A DNA stretch of 64,000 nucleotides from Ignavibacteria bacterium UBA2360 (GTDB taxonomy: Bacteria > Bacteroidota > Ignavibacteria > Tepidaquicellales > OLB5). The notes below the pieces were generated by a model. The model made no database searches and was not told the DNA's origin. It worked only from the letters and a program-made list of their open reading frames with translations. Below are positions 41,417 through 49,137 of the stretch, in pieces. The number at the start of each line of letters is the position of its first letter. Position 1 is the first letter of the stretch. The stretch spans positions 397,360-461,359 of the forward strand of contig DDTQ01000012.1 in NCBI GenBank assembly GCA_002344125.1. The letters are read 5' to 3'. The translations under genes and the position numbers were made by a program.

Positions 41417-42220
41417 ATGAGCGCTATTTTTACATTAGACAGTCTTCCTTCAAGCTTTACTGATGAGTTAAAGTTACCATATCGTAAATACCTGAAGAAA
41501 GGTCTGATCTATTCAATAATTCTGCATATTTGTGTAGTTGCGGCTTATGGCGGAGCGCACTATTATCAAATGTATAAGCAGGAACAGGAATCGAAAAATA
41601 TTCAGCAGCGAATAATTAATGTCTCATTAACTGATCTTGAACCGCCGCCATCGGCTCTTGACGAAGAAACACCGCCGCCAAAAGTGGAAGAACTTACGGC
41701 TCCAACTAAAGACCTGGAGGCGTTAACACCGCAGCCGGTCGCGAAGGAAAAAGCTGATGTTGAGACCATTAAAACCCAGAAAGAACTCGAAGAAATTAAA
41801 ACTCCCGTTTCCAGCACCGGTGATACGGGTAAATTCAATTATTCAGGGGTTGTTAAGATAGAAGATAAGAAGATAGAAGAGAAGATCATAAAAAAGGAAA
41901 TTACTGAAGAAAAGGAAAAAACTGTTTACCAGTCTTTTGAAGTGGAAAAAGCGCCCGAATGCGTGAATCTGCAGCAAGTCAGGTCCTCAATGGTTTATCC
42001 GCCGATGGCTATAGAAGCGCAAATAGAAGGCAAAGTAACAGTTAAAGTCCTTGTCGATCCTTCCGGAAACGTTATCAAGATAGGAAGTATCAGCGGACCC
42101 GAAGTATTCAGGGATGAGGTATCTTCAAAATCCATGCAGCTCCAGTTTACACCCGGCTTGCAGAACGGCAAACCGGTAAAAGTGTGGGTAACAGTTCCGT
42201 TTTCCTTCAAACTGAATTAA
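41417..42220 (+). CDS. TonB-family energy transducer
   Basis: 267 residues. One N-terminal membrane helix (GLIYSIILHICVVAAYGGAHYY, about 33-54) leads to a Pro/Glu/Lys-rich periplasmic linker and a C-terminal TonB domain (about 180-267: VNLQQVRSSMVYPPMAIEAQIEGKVTVKVLVDPSG, ending VPFSFKLN). It links proton-motive force to outer-membrane receptors. A very strong ribosome site (AGGAGGG) fixes the start. No ExbB/ExbD or receptor lies beside it; those must be elsewhere. Confidence 0.88.
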   Translation: MSAIFTLDSLPSSFTDELKLPYRKYLKKGLIYSIILHICVVAAYGGAHYYQMYKQEQESKNIQQRIINVSLTDLEPPPSALDEETPPPKVEELTAPTKDLEALTPQPVAKEKADVETIKTQKELEEIKTPVSSTGDTGKFNYSGVVKIEDKKIEEKIIKKEITEEKEKTVYQSFEVEKAPECVNLQQVRSSMVYPPMAIEAQIEGKVTVKVLVDPSGNVIKIGSISGPEVFRDEVSSKSMQLQFTPGLQNGKPVKVWVTVPFSFKLN

Positions 42221-42765
42221 TGTAATTTCAGCAGCAAGATTAACCTCGATATTCCATCTATTCTCGTGCCCAAGCTTCCGCTTGGGCACGCTGTTTCTCG
42301 CTTCTGACCGCTTCTAAAATCCTCTCTTTGAAGGGGGAGGATCACTCCGGGTTTCATAATTACCGCAATTATACCCTAATCTCTTCTACCGCAAATCATC
42401 GATGGGGATGTTCTATAATAACAAATGTTCAAACATCTTAAAATTATGTCGCACTGAGCGGAGTCGAAGTGCAAAGAAGCAATAATAACAAAAGACGACC
42501 CGCCGGATCGTCTCTACAAAAGTAATGTACTATATATAAACACAAAGCGGGATCCCTCCCGCCTTGTTGAATGGCTCAATGCCACCTTCATCCATCCTTA
42601 CCGAGGAGCAGCCCTCAATAAGTACCGTTACAAAGATACTATTTGTACTTTATCCTAAAAATGACGGGTATCAATGTAAAATATGATTTTTGTCGTTATT
42701 GATTTTTTTTTCCCGTTGTGATGATTATTTCCATGTGCTATATTCGTAAAATCACAATTTTATCT
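42221..42765. other. 545-bp intergenic region with dispersed repeats
   Basis: Contains: a hairpin CCCAAGC-TTCC-GCTTGGG (about 42270-42287); a repeat GGGGGAGGATCACTCCGGG... at about 42336-42415 also present at 45045-45135; the dispersed repeat GCACTGAGCGGAGTCGAAGT (42448-42472; others at 56.7 and 58.1 kb); GACGACCCGCCGGATCGTC near 42494; and a TGACGGGTATCA Crp/Fnr-like box at 42662 without a good -7 element. No gene. Confidence 0.5.
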
Positions 42766-43455
42766 ATGCAGGCAGCCATTGAAAAAAGGTCAAACTCAAT
42801 TAAAGCCTCCGGCTTTAAAATTTCAGGTGCAAAGGTCTTTTACTTTCTGCTTATCCTGATATATACCTACTTTTCATATCTGCTGCTTAAGATCACTCTT
42901 CAATATATACCTTATAACTCTGATGTCGCGTTCCTCCGCATTAAGCAGGATGTCATAAACATTCCATTCTACAAAATGGCTTTCTTTACTCACGTTTATA
43001 CCGCTATGCTTGTTCTACCGGCGGGACTCACACAATTCTCTCTCTATATCAGGCGAAGCTTCCCGCAGATTCACAAATATACCGGATGGCTTTACGCAGC
43101 TGTGGTAATTCTGCTTGCGGGACCCTCGGGGCTTTATATGGGAATTTATGCGAACGGGGGATTAGTTTCACAAATCTCGTTTTGTCTTCTGGCTGTACTC
43201 TGGATATATTTCACCGCAATGGCTATCGTCAAGGTCACCCGGCATGATTACAAAGCGCACAGGGAATTCCTCATTAGATCTTTCGCGTTGACACTTTCCG
43301 CCATCACGCTTCGCGCATGGAAATACCTGCTGGTATTCCTGTTTGAACCAAGACCAATGGATGTCTATCAAATTGTAGCCTGGCTGGGGTGGATCCCCAA
43401 TTTGATTATTGCGGAAATGCTGATAAGAAAATTTATAAAACTAAAAATAAAGTAA
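42766..43455 (+). CDS. DUF2306 family membrane protein
   Basis: About 229 residues from MQAAIEKRS; the frame opens 16 codons earlier at 42718, but the upstream stretch looks like promoter DNA. Six to seven membrane helices: VFYFLLILIYTYFSYLLL, a long loop with DVINIPFYKMAFFTHVYTAM, GLTQFSLYIRR, HKYTGWLYAAVVILLAGPSG and further ones ending in a helix with RAWKYLLVFLFEP. DUF2306 proteins contain conserved His/Arg at helix ends (FFTHVY, IHKYTGW) and have no established function. Followed at once by a YARHG lipoprotein gene (1-nt gap), so the two are probably cotranscribed. Confidence 0.75.
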   Translation: MQAAIEKRSNSIKASGFKISGAKVFYFLLILIYTYFSYLLLKITLQYIPYNSDVAFLRIKQDVINIPFYKMAFFTHVYTAMLVLPAGLTQFSLYIRRSFPQIHKYTGWLYAAVVILLAGPSGLYMGIYANGGLVSQISFCLLAVLWIYFTAMAIVKVTRHDYKAHREFLIRSFALTLSAITLRAWKYLLVFLFEPRPMDVYQIVAWLGWIPNLIIAEMLIRKFIKLKIK

Positions 43456-43456
43456 T

Positions 43457-44383
43457 ATGAACTACCTGAATAAAATAGCCATGCTTTTGATGTTGATAGC
43501 CATAATTGCTTGCGGTAAAAGATCAGAGCAGAACACTCAGCAGAAGGAAAACAACAGCACCGGAAGCACAACAGAGCAGCAAAACAATCCAAACAATCCA
43601 AACAATGACCCCGCGCCTGTAACCAAGACCGATAAACTGCCCGTCATAGGATCATACACCGGCGGTTTCACCGCCTCAGTGTATGATAATTCAAAAAACT
43701 ATGTTTACGAAAACCGTATAACCGTATTTATCGATTCACTTGCAGGTGATATGATGTACGGCCGCAGCGTGGTTGCGGGAAATAACAGGCAGTTCAAAGG
43801 TAAGTTCACCAAAGAAGGCTCAAATTATAAAGCTGAGGTAACTGAACCCGGCGATGATAAATATGACGGTAAGTTTACTTTTACCGTTAAGATCGATGAA
43901 GCTAATACCAATGAGATCTATATGGAAGGCAAGTGGCAGGCAAATGATAAAAAACTTGACGTGACTGAAAGAACTTACAATCTTTACAAAAAGGATTTTG
44001 CTTACGATCCGCAGCATTCGCTGCCTGAAAATGTTCAGTGGGCTGAGCTGTATGGATCTGATCCCAAATTTCCCGATAGAATTGAATCGCTTACTGCAGA
44101 AGTCACAAAATATAACGGATCAACTACCGAACTAAAGAAAGAAGACCTGCAAAATCTGTATAAAGGAGATCTTGAAATTATCCGAAACGCAATTTACGCC
44201 CGTCATGGCTATTCATTTAAGAATCGAAGGGTCAGGTTCATTTTCGATCAGTTCGTTCCGTGGTACATGCCTGTATCAACAGATGTAAGGGGGCAGCTCA
44301 CCGATCTTGAAAAGAAAAACATTGATCTCATTAAACGATTCGAAGAACATGCCGAAAAGTACTACGATGAATACGGAAGATGA
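43457..44383 (+). CDS. YARHG-domain lipoprotein, large
   Basis: 308 residues. Lipoprotein signal ending IAC (about residue 16-18), then a low-complexity Gln/Asn linker (QQKENNSTGSTTEQQNNPNN), a beta-rich domain (about 55-195: VIGSYTGGFTASVYDNSKNY, YGRSVVAGNNRQFKGKFT) that resembles lipocalin-like or DUF repeats, and a C-terminal YARHG domain (about 235-300) with NAIYARHGYSFKNRRVRFIFDQ, WYMPV and LTDLEKKNIDLI. YARHG domains occur in extracellular or envelope proteins of unknown role. A paralogue lies 140 bp downstream. Confidence 0.8.
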   Translation: MNYLNKIAMLLMLIAIIACGKRSEQNTQQKENNSTGSTTEQQNNPNNPNNDPAPVTKTDKLPVIGSYTGGFTASVYDNSKNYVYENRITVFIDSLAGDMMYGRSVVAGNNRQFKGKFTKEGSNYKAEVTEPGDDKYDGKFTFTVKIDEANTNEIYMEGKWQANDKKLDVTERTYNLYKKDFAYDPQHSLPENVQWAELYGSDPKFPDRIESLTAEVTKYNGSTTELKKEDLQNLYKGDLEIIRNAIYARHGYSFKNRRVRFIFDQFVPWYMPVSTDVRGQLTDLEKKNIDLIKRFEEHAEKYYDEYGR

Positions 44384-44396
44384 AAATAATGTGCAA

Positions 44397-44440
44397 TGTG
44401 CAATGAGCAATGAGCAATGAGCAATGAGCTATGAGCTATA
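44397..44440. repeat. 7-bp tandem repeat (GAGCAAT)
   Basis: GTGCAAT followed by four copies of GAGCAAT and two of GAGCTAT. Intergenic, period seven, like the tracts at 21.9 and 62.65 kb. Confidence 0.75.
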
Positions 44441-44520
44441 AACAATGAAAAATGAATCATTCTATATAACTTTGCGAGGAGCGAAAGCGACGAAGCAATC
44501 TCATAAATTTATTTTAAATC

Positions 44521-45018
44521 ATGAAAAATCTAATACTAATCCCATTTCTGGCGCTTGCACTGACAGGTGCCATCTGTTCAAAGAGCGATAACACAACATC
44601 CGATAGCGATCTTAAAAAGAAAGAGCTTGAGCTCAAAGAAAAAGAACTCCAGCTTAAAGAAAAAGAGCTCGAAATGCAGAAACGTTCCGAAGGCTCCTCA
44701 AACACGAACGAGAACACTGACGGAAATTCCTCAGCCGGCAACTCCAGCATTTATCCTCAAGCCTCCGAAAGGCTGCTCACAAGTGATGATGTAAGCAATC
44801 TAACGGCTTGGGAGCTTAAAATTATGCGTAATGAAATTTTCGCAAGGCACGGCTATATTTTCAAAAAAGAAGAAATGCGCAATTATTTTTTGTATGAAAA
44901 ATGGTATGTTCCAAGGTTTGAGAATGTTGACGGAATGCTGAGCGATGTTGAAAAGAAAAATATCGAACTCATAAAGAGATACGAAAGCCGCCTCGGTAAC
45001 AACGATTACAGCAGGTAG
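44521..45018 (+). CDS. YARHG-domain lipoprotein, small, with coiled-coil repeat
   Basis: 165 residues. Signal MKNLILIPFLALALTGAIC gives a lipoprotein with Cys19. It is followed by a repeated seven-residue coiled coil of the form LKEKELQ (KKKELELKEKELQLKEKELE, about 31-55), a Ser/Asn linker, and a C-terminal YARHG domain with NEIFARHGYIFKKEEMRNYF, KWYVPR and LSDVEKKNIELI. Shorter paralogue of the upstream gene; the coiled coil may make it dimeric. Function unknown. Confidence 0.8.
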   Translation: MKNLILIPFLALALTGAICSKSDNTTSDSDLKKKELELKEKELQLKEKELEMQKRSEGSSNTNENTDGNSSAGNSSIYPQASERLLTSDDVSNLTAWELKIMRNEIFARHGYIFKKEEMRNYFLYEKWYVPRFENVDGMLSDVEKKNIELIKRYESRLGNNDYSR

Positions 45019-45301
45019 GTATGTTTGTATTCATCAAATTTCCCCCCTTTGACGGGGAACGATCACTACGGGCTGGAGAAATACCCCGATCATTCACCGA
45101 ACTATTCTACCGTAAATCATCGAGGGGGATGTTCCATCAGAATTAACAAAAAAAAGACCCAACTGTCTATGCCAGTCGGGCCGGGTCGTCTCTACAAAGC
45201 CTTGACAGCTTGTCATACACCTGCCTGCAGTAAGGCAGGGGCAAAGGCTTGTATCTTATGTTGCCTTAATTATCAAATAAGGATTTTCACAATAAACCTC
45301 T
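45019..45301. other. Intergenic repeats between convergent genes
   Basis: Holds the second copy of the GATCACT...ATCATCGA repeat (45045-45135) and of the GACC...GGTCGTCTCTACAAA element (about 45155-45200), plus CCTGCCTGCAGTAAGGCAGG at about 45222-45241. No gene. The order of the two repeats is the same as in 42.3-42.5 kb, which suggests one composite element of about 180 bp. Confidence 0.5.
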
Positions 45302-45991
45302 TTAATGACATATCACCTCAGTATCCGGCTTATGCTCCAGCTTTGGGCTTAAATAAGGTATCCCAAGGTTCAATCCGCGAAGTATAAATATTATAGCCAG
45401 AACAATAGATAGCGCAGGAAGAAGCCTTGTTAACTTTTGCCGTAAATTAATGTTAATTGCGCTGCCTATCAGTGATGTACCAAGCATAACCGGAAGTGTG
45501 CCCAGACCGAACATAGCCATGAACAGCATACCATTCAATGTACTTCCAACCGCTATTGCGCCTGTAATGCCTATATAAACAAAGCCGCAGGGCAGCAAAC
45601 CGTTTAGCAAACCTATAACAAGCATAGAAGATATTGTATGCGTTTTGAGCATCCTTCCGAAATACATTTTCAGTATTCCTATCGGTTTGTACAATCCCAG
45701 GCTGTTAGATACCCTGATCCTGTAAGATACAGGAGTAATGACCGTTAGAATTATGAGGATGCCGAGTGAAATGGAAATTATCCTCTGCAGCCCGAACATT
45801 TCAAGCCTTGAACCAAGCAGACCGAACAGCAGACCCAGCATTGAATAGGTGATAATTCTGCCAAAATTGTAGATCAATCTTGAGCTAACAGGATTATTTG
45901 TCTTTGGAAGGGCAATGGCTATCGGCCCACACATCCCAATGCAGTGAAAACTTCCCAGCAAACCGACTAAAAATCCTGTTAATAATTCCAT
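45302..45991 (-). CDS. SafE/TauE-like membrane protein of the cco cluster
   Basis: 229 residues, about six membrane helices. The N-terminus has GSFHCIGMCGPIAIALP (about 14-30), a Cys/Met/His-rich motif typical of the 'sulfite exporter' (DUF2069/SafE-like) proteins that end cco clusters in Bacteroidota and Chlorobi. There the role is thought to be copper handling for oxidase assembly rather than sulfite export. It also has LLNGLLPCGFVYIGI, a second family block. Separated from ccoH by 55 bp, last gene of the cluster. Confidence 0.8.
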   Translation of the reverse strand: MELLTGFLVGLLGSFHCIGMCGPIAIALPKTNNPVSSRLIYNFGRIITYSMLGLLFGLLGSRLEMFGLQRIISISLGILIILTVITPVSYRIRVSNSLGLYKPIGILKMYFGRMLKTHTISSMLVIGLLNGLLPCGFVYIGITGAIAVGSTLNGMLFMAMFGLGTLPVMLGTSLIGSAININLRQKLTRLLPALSIVLAIIFILRGLNLGIPYLSPKLEHKPDTEVICH

Positions 45992-46046
45992 CTCTGTTAT
46001 TTTTTTATCCTGTTTCCTAAACTCCCGTTTGGGAAACTAAATATAT

Positions 46047-46478
46047 TCACTGTATCATGATCTTTTCTTCGTTAAAATAATCTTTCCCGTCCATTGCCCA
46101 GTTTATCTGTACTTTCCACAATCCTTTATGCAGATTATCGGTGCTTAGCACCTGCTTCATTTCTGCTGTAGGTTCAACATTTATTTTAAAATCACTCTTT
46201 GCGTCAGAAGGTTTGTAAAAAGAGATCTCACCGGTTACATCTTTCCTTCCCGCAGGATAGTTGATTATTATCTCTCTGCCGTTAAATTCTACTTTCACTC
46301 CTTCTTCAAGAGAGTTTGTTCTGTTGATCTTATCTATCTGCTCTTGGTACTTCAACTCTTTTTCGTAGTAATTGTTTGTAACCAGGTCTATATTCCTTGT
46401 CATCGATCTGTAAACCATTACTCCAATACCAAGAAAAAATACAATGAATACAACTACAATTCCTTTTCCCCAGCTCAT
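46047..46478 (-). CDS. ccoH: FixH/CcoH-family cbb3 oxidase assembly protein
   Basis: 143 residues. One N-terminal membrane helix (GKGIVVVFIVFFLGIGVMVYRSMT) followed by a YYEKELKYQEQIDKINR segment, the family hallmark, and a small beta domain (VEFNGREIIINYPAGRKDVTGEISFYKP, LWKVQINWAMDGKDYFNEE). FixH proteins help cbb3 oxidase assembly and stability, with a suspected copper role. Between ccoG and the SafE-like gene. Confidence 0.9.
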   Translation of the reverse strand: MSWGKGIVVVFIVFFLGIGVMVYRSMTRNIDLVTNNYYEKELKYQEQIDKINRTNSLEEGVKVEFNGREIIINYPAGRKDVTGEISFYKPSDAKSDFKINVEPTAEMKQVLSTDNLHKGLWKVQINWAMDGKDYFNEEKIMIQ

Positions 46479-46497
46479 AACTTCACCTTTTTTCTCT

Positions 46498-47916
46498 TTA
46501 ATTAATTTGTGGAGCGGGCCCTAAAAAATTGATCTTCACAAGCTCAAATCTATTTTCACCGCTGTATAGCCCTATTTCCAGCGGAATGTTCATAGTTGTA
46601 AGTGAGCTCTTAGGAAGCAGCACAAGAAACTTAGTTTCTGAAACATCATTTGAGCCTGCTTTTATATCATTACCAATGACCTTTAACTCACCCTCACGGT
46701 TTTCCAGTTTAAGCGTTACCGGAACCTCATTAAATGTCTTATTGGTGAGTTTCATCGTGTATAAATTACTTATCTTGTTATCAGGCTGTTCCTGGAAGAT
46801 CATTCCCGGGGCCCTTAATATAGTTACATCGATCGGTTTTCTCGTTGAAACCAGGTATGTTAATACACCCATCAATATTACCAGTACTGCGGAATAAGCC
46901 ACTACTCTTGCGGTCACCCTGAACTTTGTTTTATTCCTGATGTTATTTTCCGATGCAAATCTTATTAATCCGCGCGGTTTGCCTATCTTATCCATTATGC
47001 TGTCACAAGAATCAATACATGCTGTGCAATTAACGCATTCCAGCTGCGTACCGTTCCTTATATCTATAGCTGTAGGACATACTGCCATACATTCTTTGCA
47101 GTCAATACAGTCACCGTTGGTTCTTTCTTCGCCTTTATGAATTTTTCCCCTTGGCTCTCCGCGTACATAGTCATATGCTATCACTGTGGAATTTTTATCA
47201 AGCAATACCCCCTGAAGTCTGCCGTAGGGACAAACATAGATACACGCATATTCTCTGAAATAAACAAATACAAAATAAAATACACCCGAAAAGATAAGCA
47301 TGGCAATAAAACCGCCCAGGTGCATTTGAACAGGTTCTGTGACGATCTTTACAAGCTCATCGGTCCCGATTATCCATGCCAGAAAAGTATTTGCTATCAA
47401 TACTGAAAGTCCGAAAAAGATCCCCCATTTCGTCATTTTTTTAAATATCTTTGAAGCTGTCCATGGCGCGGCATTAAGGTTCTTCTGTTTAATGTAGTCG
47501 CCTTCAAACAGGAATTCAATTTTCCTGAATACCATTTCAAGAAATATTGTTTGCGGGCATGCCCATCCGCAGAAAACCCTGCCAAATATCGCCGTAAAAA
47601 GAATGATCGAAACTACCAGCGTTATAAATCCTAGGGCAAGAATAAAAAAATCGTGTGTGCCGAAAACCTGCCCGAATAAAATGAACTTTCTGTCCACAAT
47701 ATTAAGCATCATAAAGGGATGACCGTCTATTTTAATTAGCGGCATCCCGAAAAGAAAAGCAAGCAAAACTAAACTGAATATAGTTCTTGCATTGTAAAAT
47801 CTGCCTTTGGGTTTCTTCGGGTAAATGTTCTTTCTTTTACCGTCATCTGTAATAATACCTAAATGATCCCTGAAAGAGTCTGTTTCCGTATTTGTTAATG
47901 TACTTTGCGTTTGCAT
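46498..47916 (-). CDS. ccoG: CcoG, polyferredoxin-type cbb3 assembly protein
   Basis: 472 residues. Five or so membrane helices (LVLLAFLFGMPLIKI, FFILALGFITLVVSIILFTAI) with FCGWACPQTIFLEMVFR, YACIYVCPYGRLQG and two [4Fe-4S] motifs (CIDCKECMAVCP, CVNCTACIDSC), followed by a periplasmic Ig-like FixG C-terminal domain (about 360-472). CcoG reduces Cu(II) to Cu(I) for insertion into the oxidase. All iron-sulfur cysteines are present. A hairpin separates it from ccoP. Confidence 0.95.
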   Translation of the reverse strand: MQTQSTLTNTETDSFRDHLGIITDDGKRKNIYPKKPKGRFYNARTIFSLVLLAFLFGMPLIKIDGHPFMMLNIVDRKFILFGQVFGTHDFFILALGFITLVVSIILFTAIFGRVFCGWACPQTIFLEMVFRKIEFLFEGDYIKQKNLNAAPWTASKIFKKMTKWGIFFGLSVLIANTFLAWIIGTDELVKIVTEPVQMHLGGFIAMLIFSGVFYFVFVYFREYACIYVCPYGRLQGVLLDKNSTVIAYDYVRGEPRGKIHKGEERTNGDCIDCKECMAVCPTAIDIRNGTQLECVNCTACIDSCDSIMDKIGKPRGLIRFASENNIRNKTKFRVTARVVAYSAVLVILMGVLTYLVSTRKPIDVTILRAPGMIFQEQPDNKISNLYTMKLTNKTFNEVPVTLKLENREGELKVIGNDIKAGSNDVSETKFLVLLPKSSLTTMNIPLEIGLYSGENRFELVKINFLGPAPQIN

Positions 47917-47945
47917 AAAATTGAACCGCTGCTCTTGGTTAAATT

Positions 47946-47977
47946 TTCCCTGCTGCAGGATGAATTGCAGCAGGGAA
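47946..47977 (-). promoter_or_regulatory. Stem-loop between ccoP and ccoG
   Basis: A perfect 12-bp stem TTCCCTGCTGCA / TGCAGCAGGGAA around an 8-nt loop, without a T run. It probably acts as an RNA processing or stability element separating oxidase subunits from assembly genes. Confidence 0.55.
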
Positions 47978-47991
47978 TTTAAATATAAATA

Positions 47992-48936
47992 TTACTTTAT
48001 TGTATCCTTTTTGATCTTGCTTGAATCTGATTTCTGTTTAACTGAATCAGTTTTAACTTTGCTGCTGTCTGTGATCTTAAGTGAGTCATTACCGGTTGTC
48101 TTAACCGAATCGACCCAAATATTACCTTCAGGCGGCTTGCCTGTAGCCGGTTTGGTACCCTGCAGGCTTAAAACATAACTGCTTACCTGTTGAATCTGTT
48201 TTGGTGTAAGCAGTGTTTTCCATGATATCATACCTTTTGCCGGTACTCCGTTTGATACCGTCATGAATACATTTTTAATGCCGCCGCCGTGTATCCAGTT
48301 CTGGTCAGTCAGGTTTGGTCCTACTGTTCCGCCGCCATCCGGTCCGTGGCAGGGTGTGCAGTTCACATTCCATATCTGTTTGCCTTTTTCAAGGTCTGCG
48401 GCATCCGTCAAGAGTGTTACGTTGTTTTCGTTTATGAATGCGCCTGTCCTTATCAGCTCTTCGCGTTTATCGTTGGCTATTTTTACCTCGTTAAGATATT
48501 CATCTACCATCACATTCCCTGAGCCAAGTACATGGAAGTCTATCATATAAACTATGGCTATTACAATTGTGCCGTAAAATAACAGGTTAAACCACGGCGG
48601 AACTGTATTGTTCAATTCCTTGATGCCGTCAAAATCATGATCCAGCATTATATCTTTCTCACGTTCTATCGGCACGCCCCTGTTAAGTACTGCTGATATT
48701 TTGGCAAGGAAAGAATACCTTTCTTTCCTTCTTTCTGCGGAGTAATTATATTTTGGCGAGGAAAGTATAAAAAACAATATGAATAAAAACGCAACAAGCA
48801 AAAATACCATGGCGCCTGCAAGTTTGGAATATTCATCTGTACCGCTTTCGCTGCCTGTTGTTGCCTGCGCAAATACTCCTGCGTTCAATAGCAGCATTGC
48901 GCAAATTGAAGTTATTGCATTAAGGAAATATCTCAT
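47992..48936 (-). CDS. ccoP: CcoP-like cytochrome c subunit with a single haem
   Basis: 314 residues. It begins with a signal-like segment and has helices AGAMVFLLVAFLFILFFIL and FYGTIVIAIVYMIDF; the region between them carries the GIKELNNTVPPWFNLLFYG block typical of CcoP. The haem domain (about 180-270) has a single CXXCH (CTPCH, Cys193) and the distal Met in GMISW. Standard CcoP has two haem sites, so this is a monohaem form. The last 40 residues are a Ser/Lys/Asp repeat (SSKVKTDSVKQKSDSSKIKK) of unknown role. Its start overlaps the ccoQ stop by 4 nt. Confidence 0.85.
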   Translation of the reverse strand: MRYFLNAITSICAMLLLNAGVFAQATTGSESGTDEYSKLAGAMVFLLVAFLFILFFILSSPKYNYSAERRKERYSFLAKISAVLNRGVPIEREKDIMLDHDFDGIKELNNTVPPWFNLLFYGTIVIAIVYMIDFHVLGSGNVMVDEYLNEVKIANDKREELIRTGAFINENNVTLLTDAADLEKGKQIWNVNCTPCHGPDGGGTVGPNLTDQNWIHGGGIKNVFMTVSNGVPAKGMISWKTLLTPKQIQQVSSYVLSLQGTKPATGKPPEGNIWVDSVKTTGNDSLKITDSSKVKTDSVKQKSDSSKIKKDTIK

Positions 48937-49136
48937 TTCACACCTCCTGCGTTTAAATTACTGCTTTTTTCGCTGCTGCTGTCATCCAGCGGGATGTTTT
49001 CCATCGTGCTGATGTATTTTTTACTTCTGGTAAAGCTCCATACTATTACTCCAAGGAAGAATGCGAAAAATATTATTAAGGCTATTTCCGGGTAAATTTC
49101 TATTCCTGAAATACTTTGAAGTACTTGTTTGTACAT
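48933..49136 (-). CDS. ccoQ: CcoQ-like small subunit
   Basis: 67 residues. One membrane helix (EIALIIFFAFFLGVIVWSFTRSKKY) followed by a polar tail (MENIPLDDSSSEKSSN), the usual shape of CcoQ, which stabilises the oxidase in some bacteria. It starts 1 nt after the ccoNO stop and overlaps ccoP by 4 nt, so it is tightly coupled in translation. Confidence 0.85.
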   Translation of the reverse strand: MYKQVLQSISGIEIYPEIALIIFFAFFLGVIVWSFTRSKKYISTMENIPLDDSSSEKSSNLNAGGVK

Positions 49137-49137
49137 T

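Noticed and set aside
41295..41420. 41-residue frame ending ATGA over the tonB-like start
   Set aside because: It runs through a terminator-like hairpin, has no ribosome site and no recognisable family; the overlap with the next ATG is kept only as a remark.
42662..42673. TGACGGGTATCA as a seventh Crp/Fnr box (DUF2306 gene)
   Set aside because: Inner bases do not pair and no TAnnTTTG element lies at either favoured distance; the best is TATTGATT.
45302..45991. SafE/TauE-like protein as part of the sulfur locus
   Set aside because: Its Cys/Met/His motif and position at the end of the cco cluster fit the copper/oxidase-linked family; it is 30 kb from the sulfur genes.
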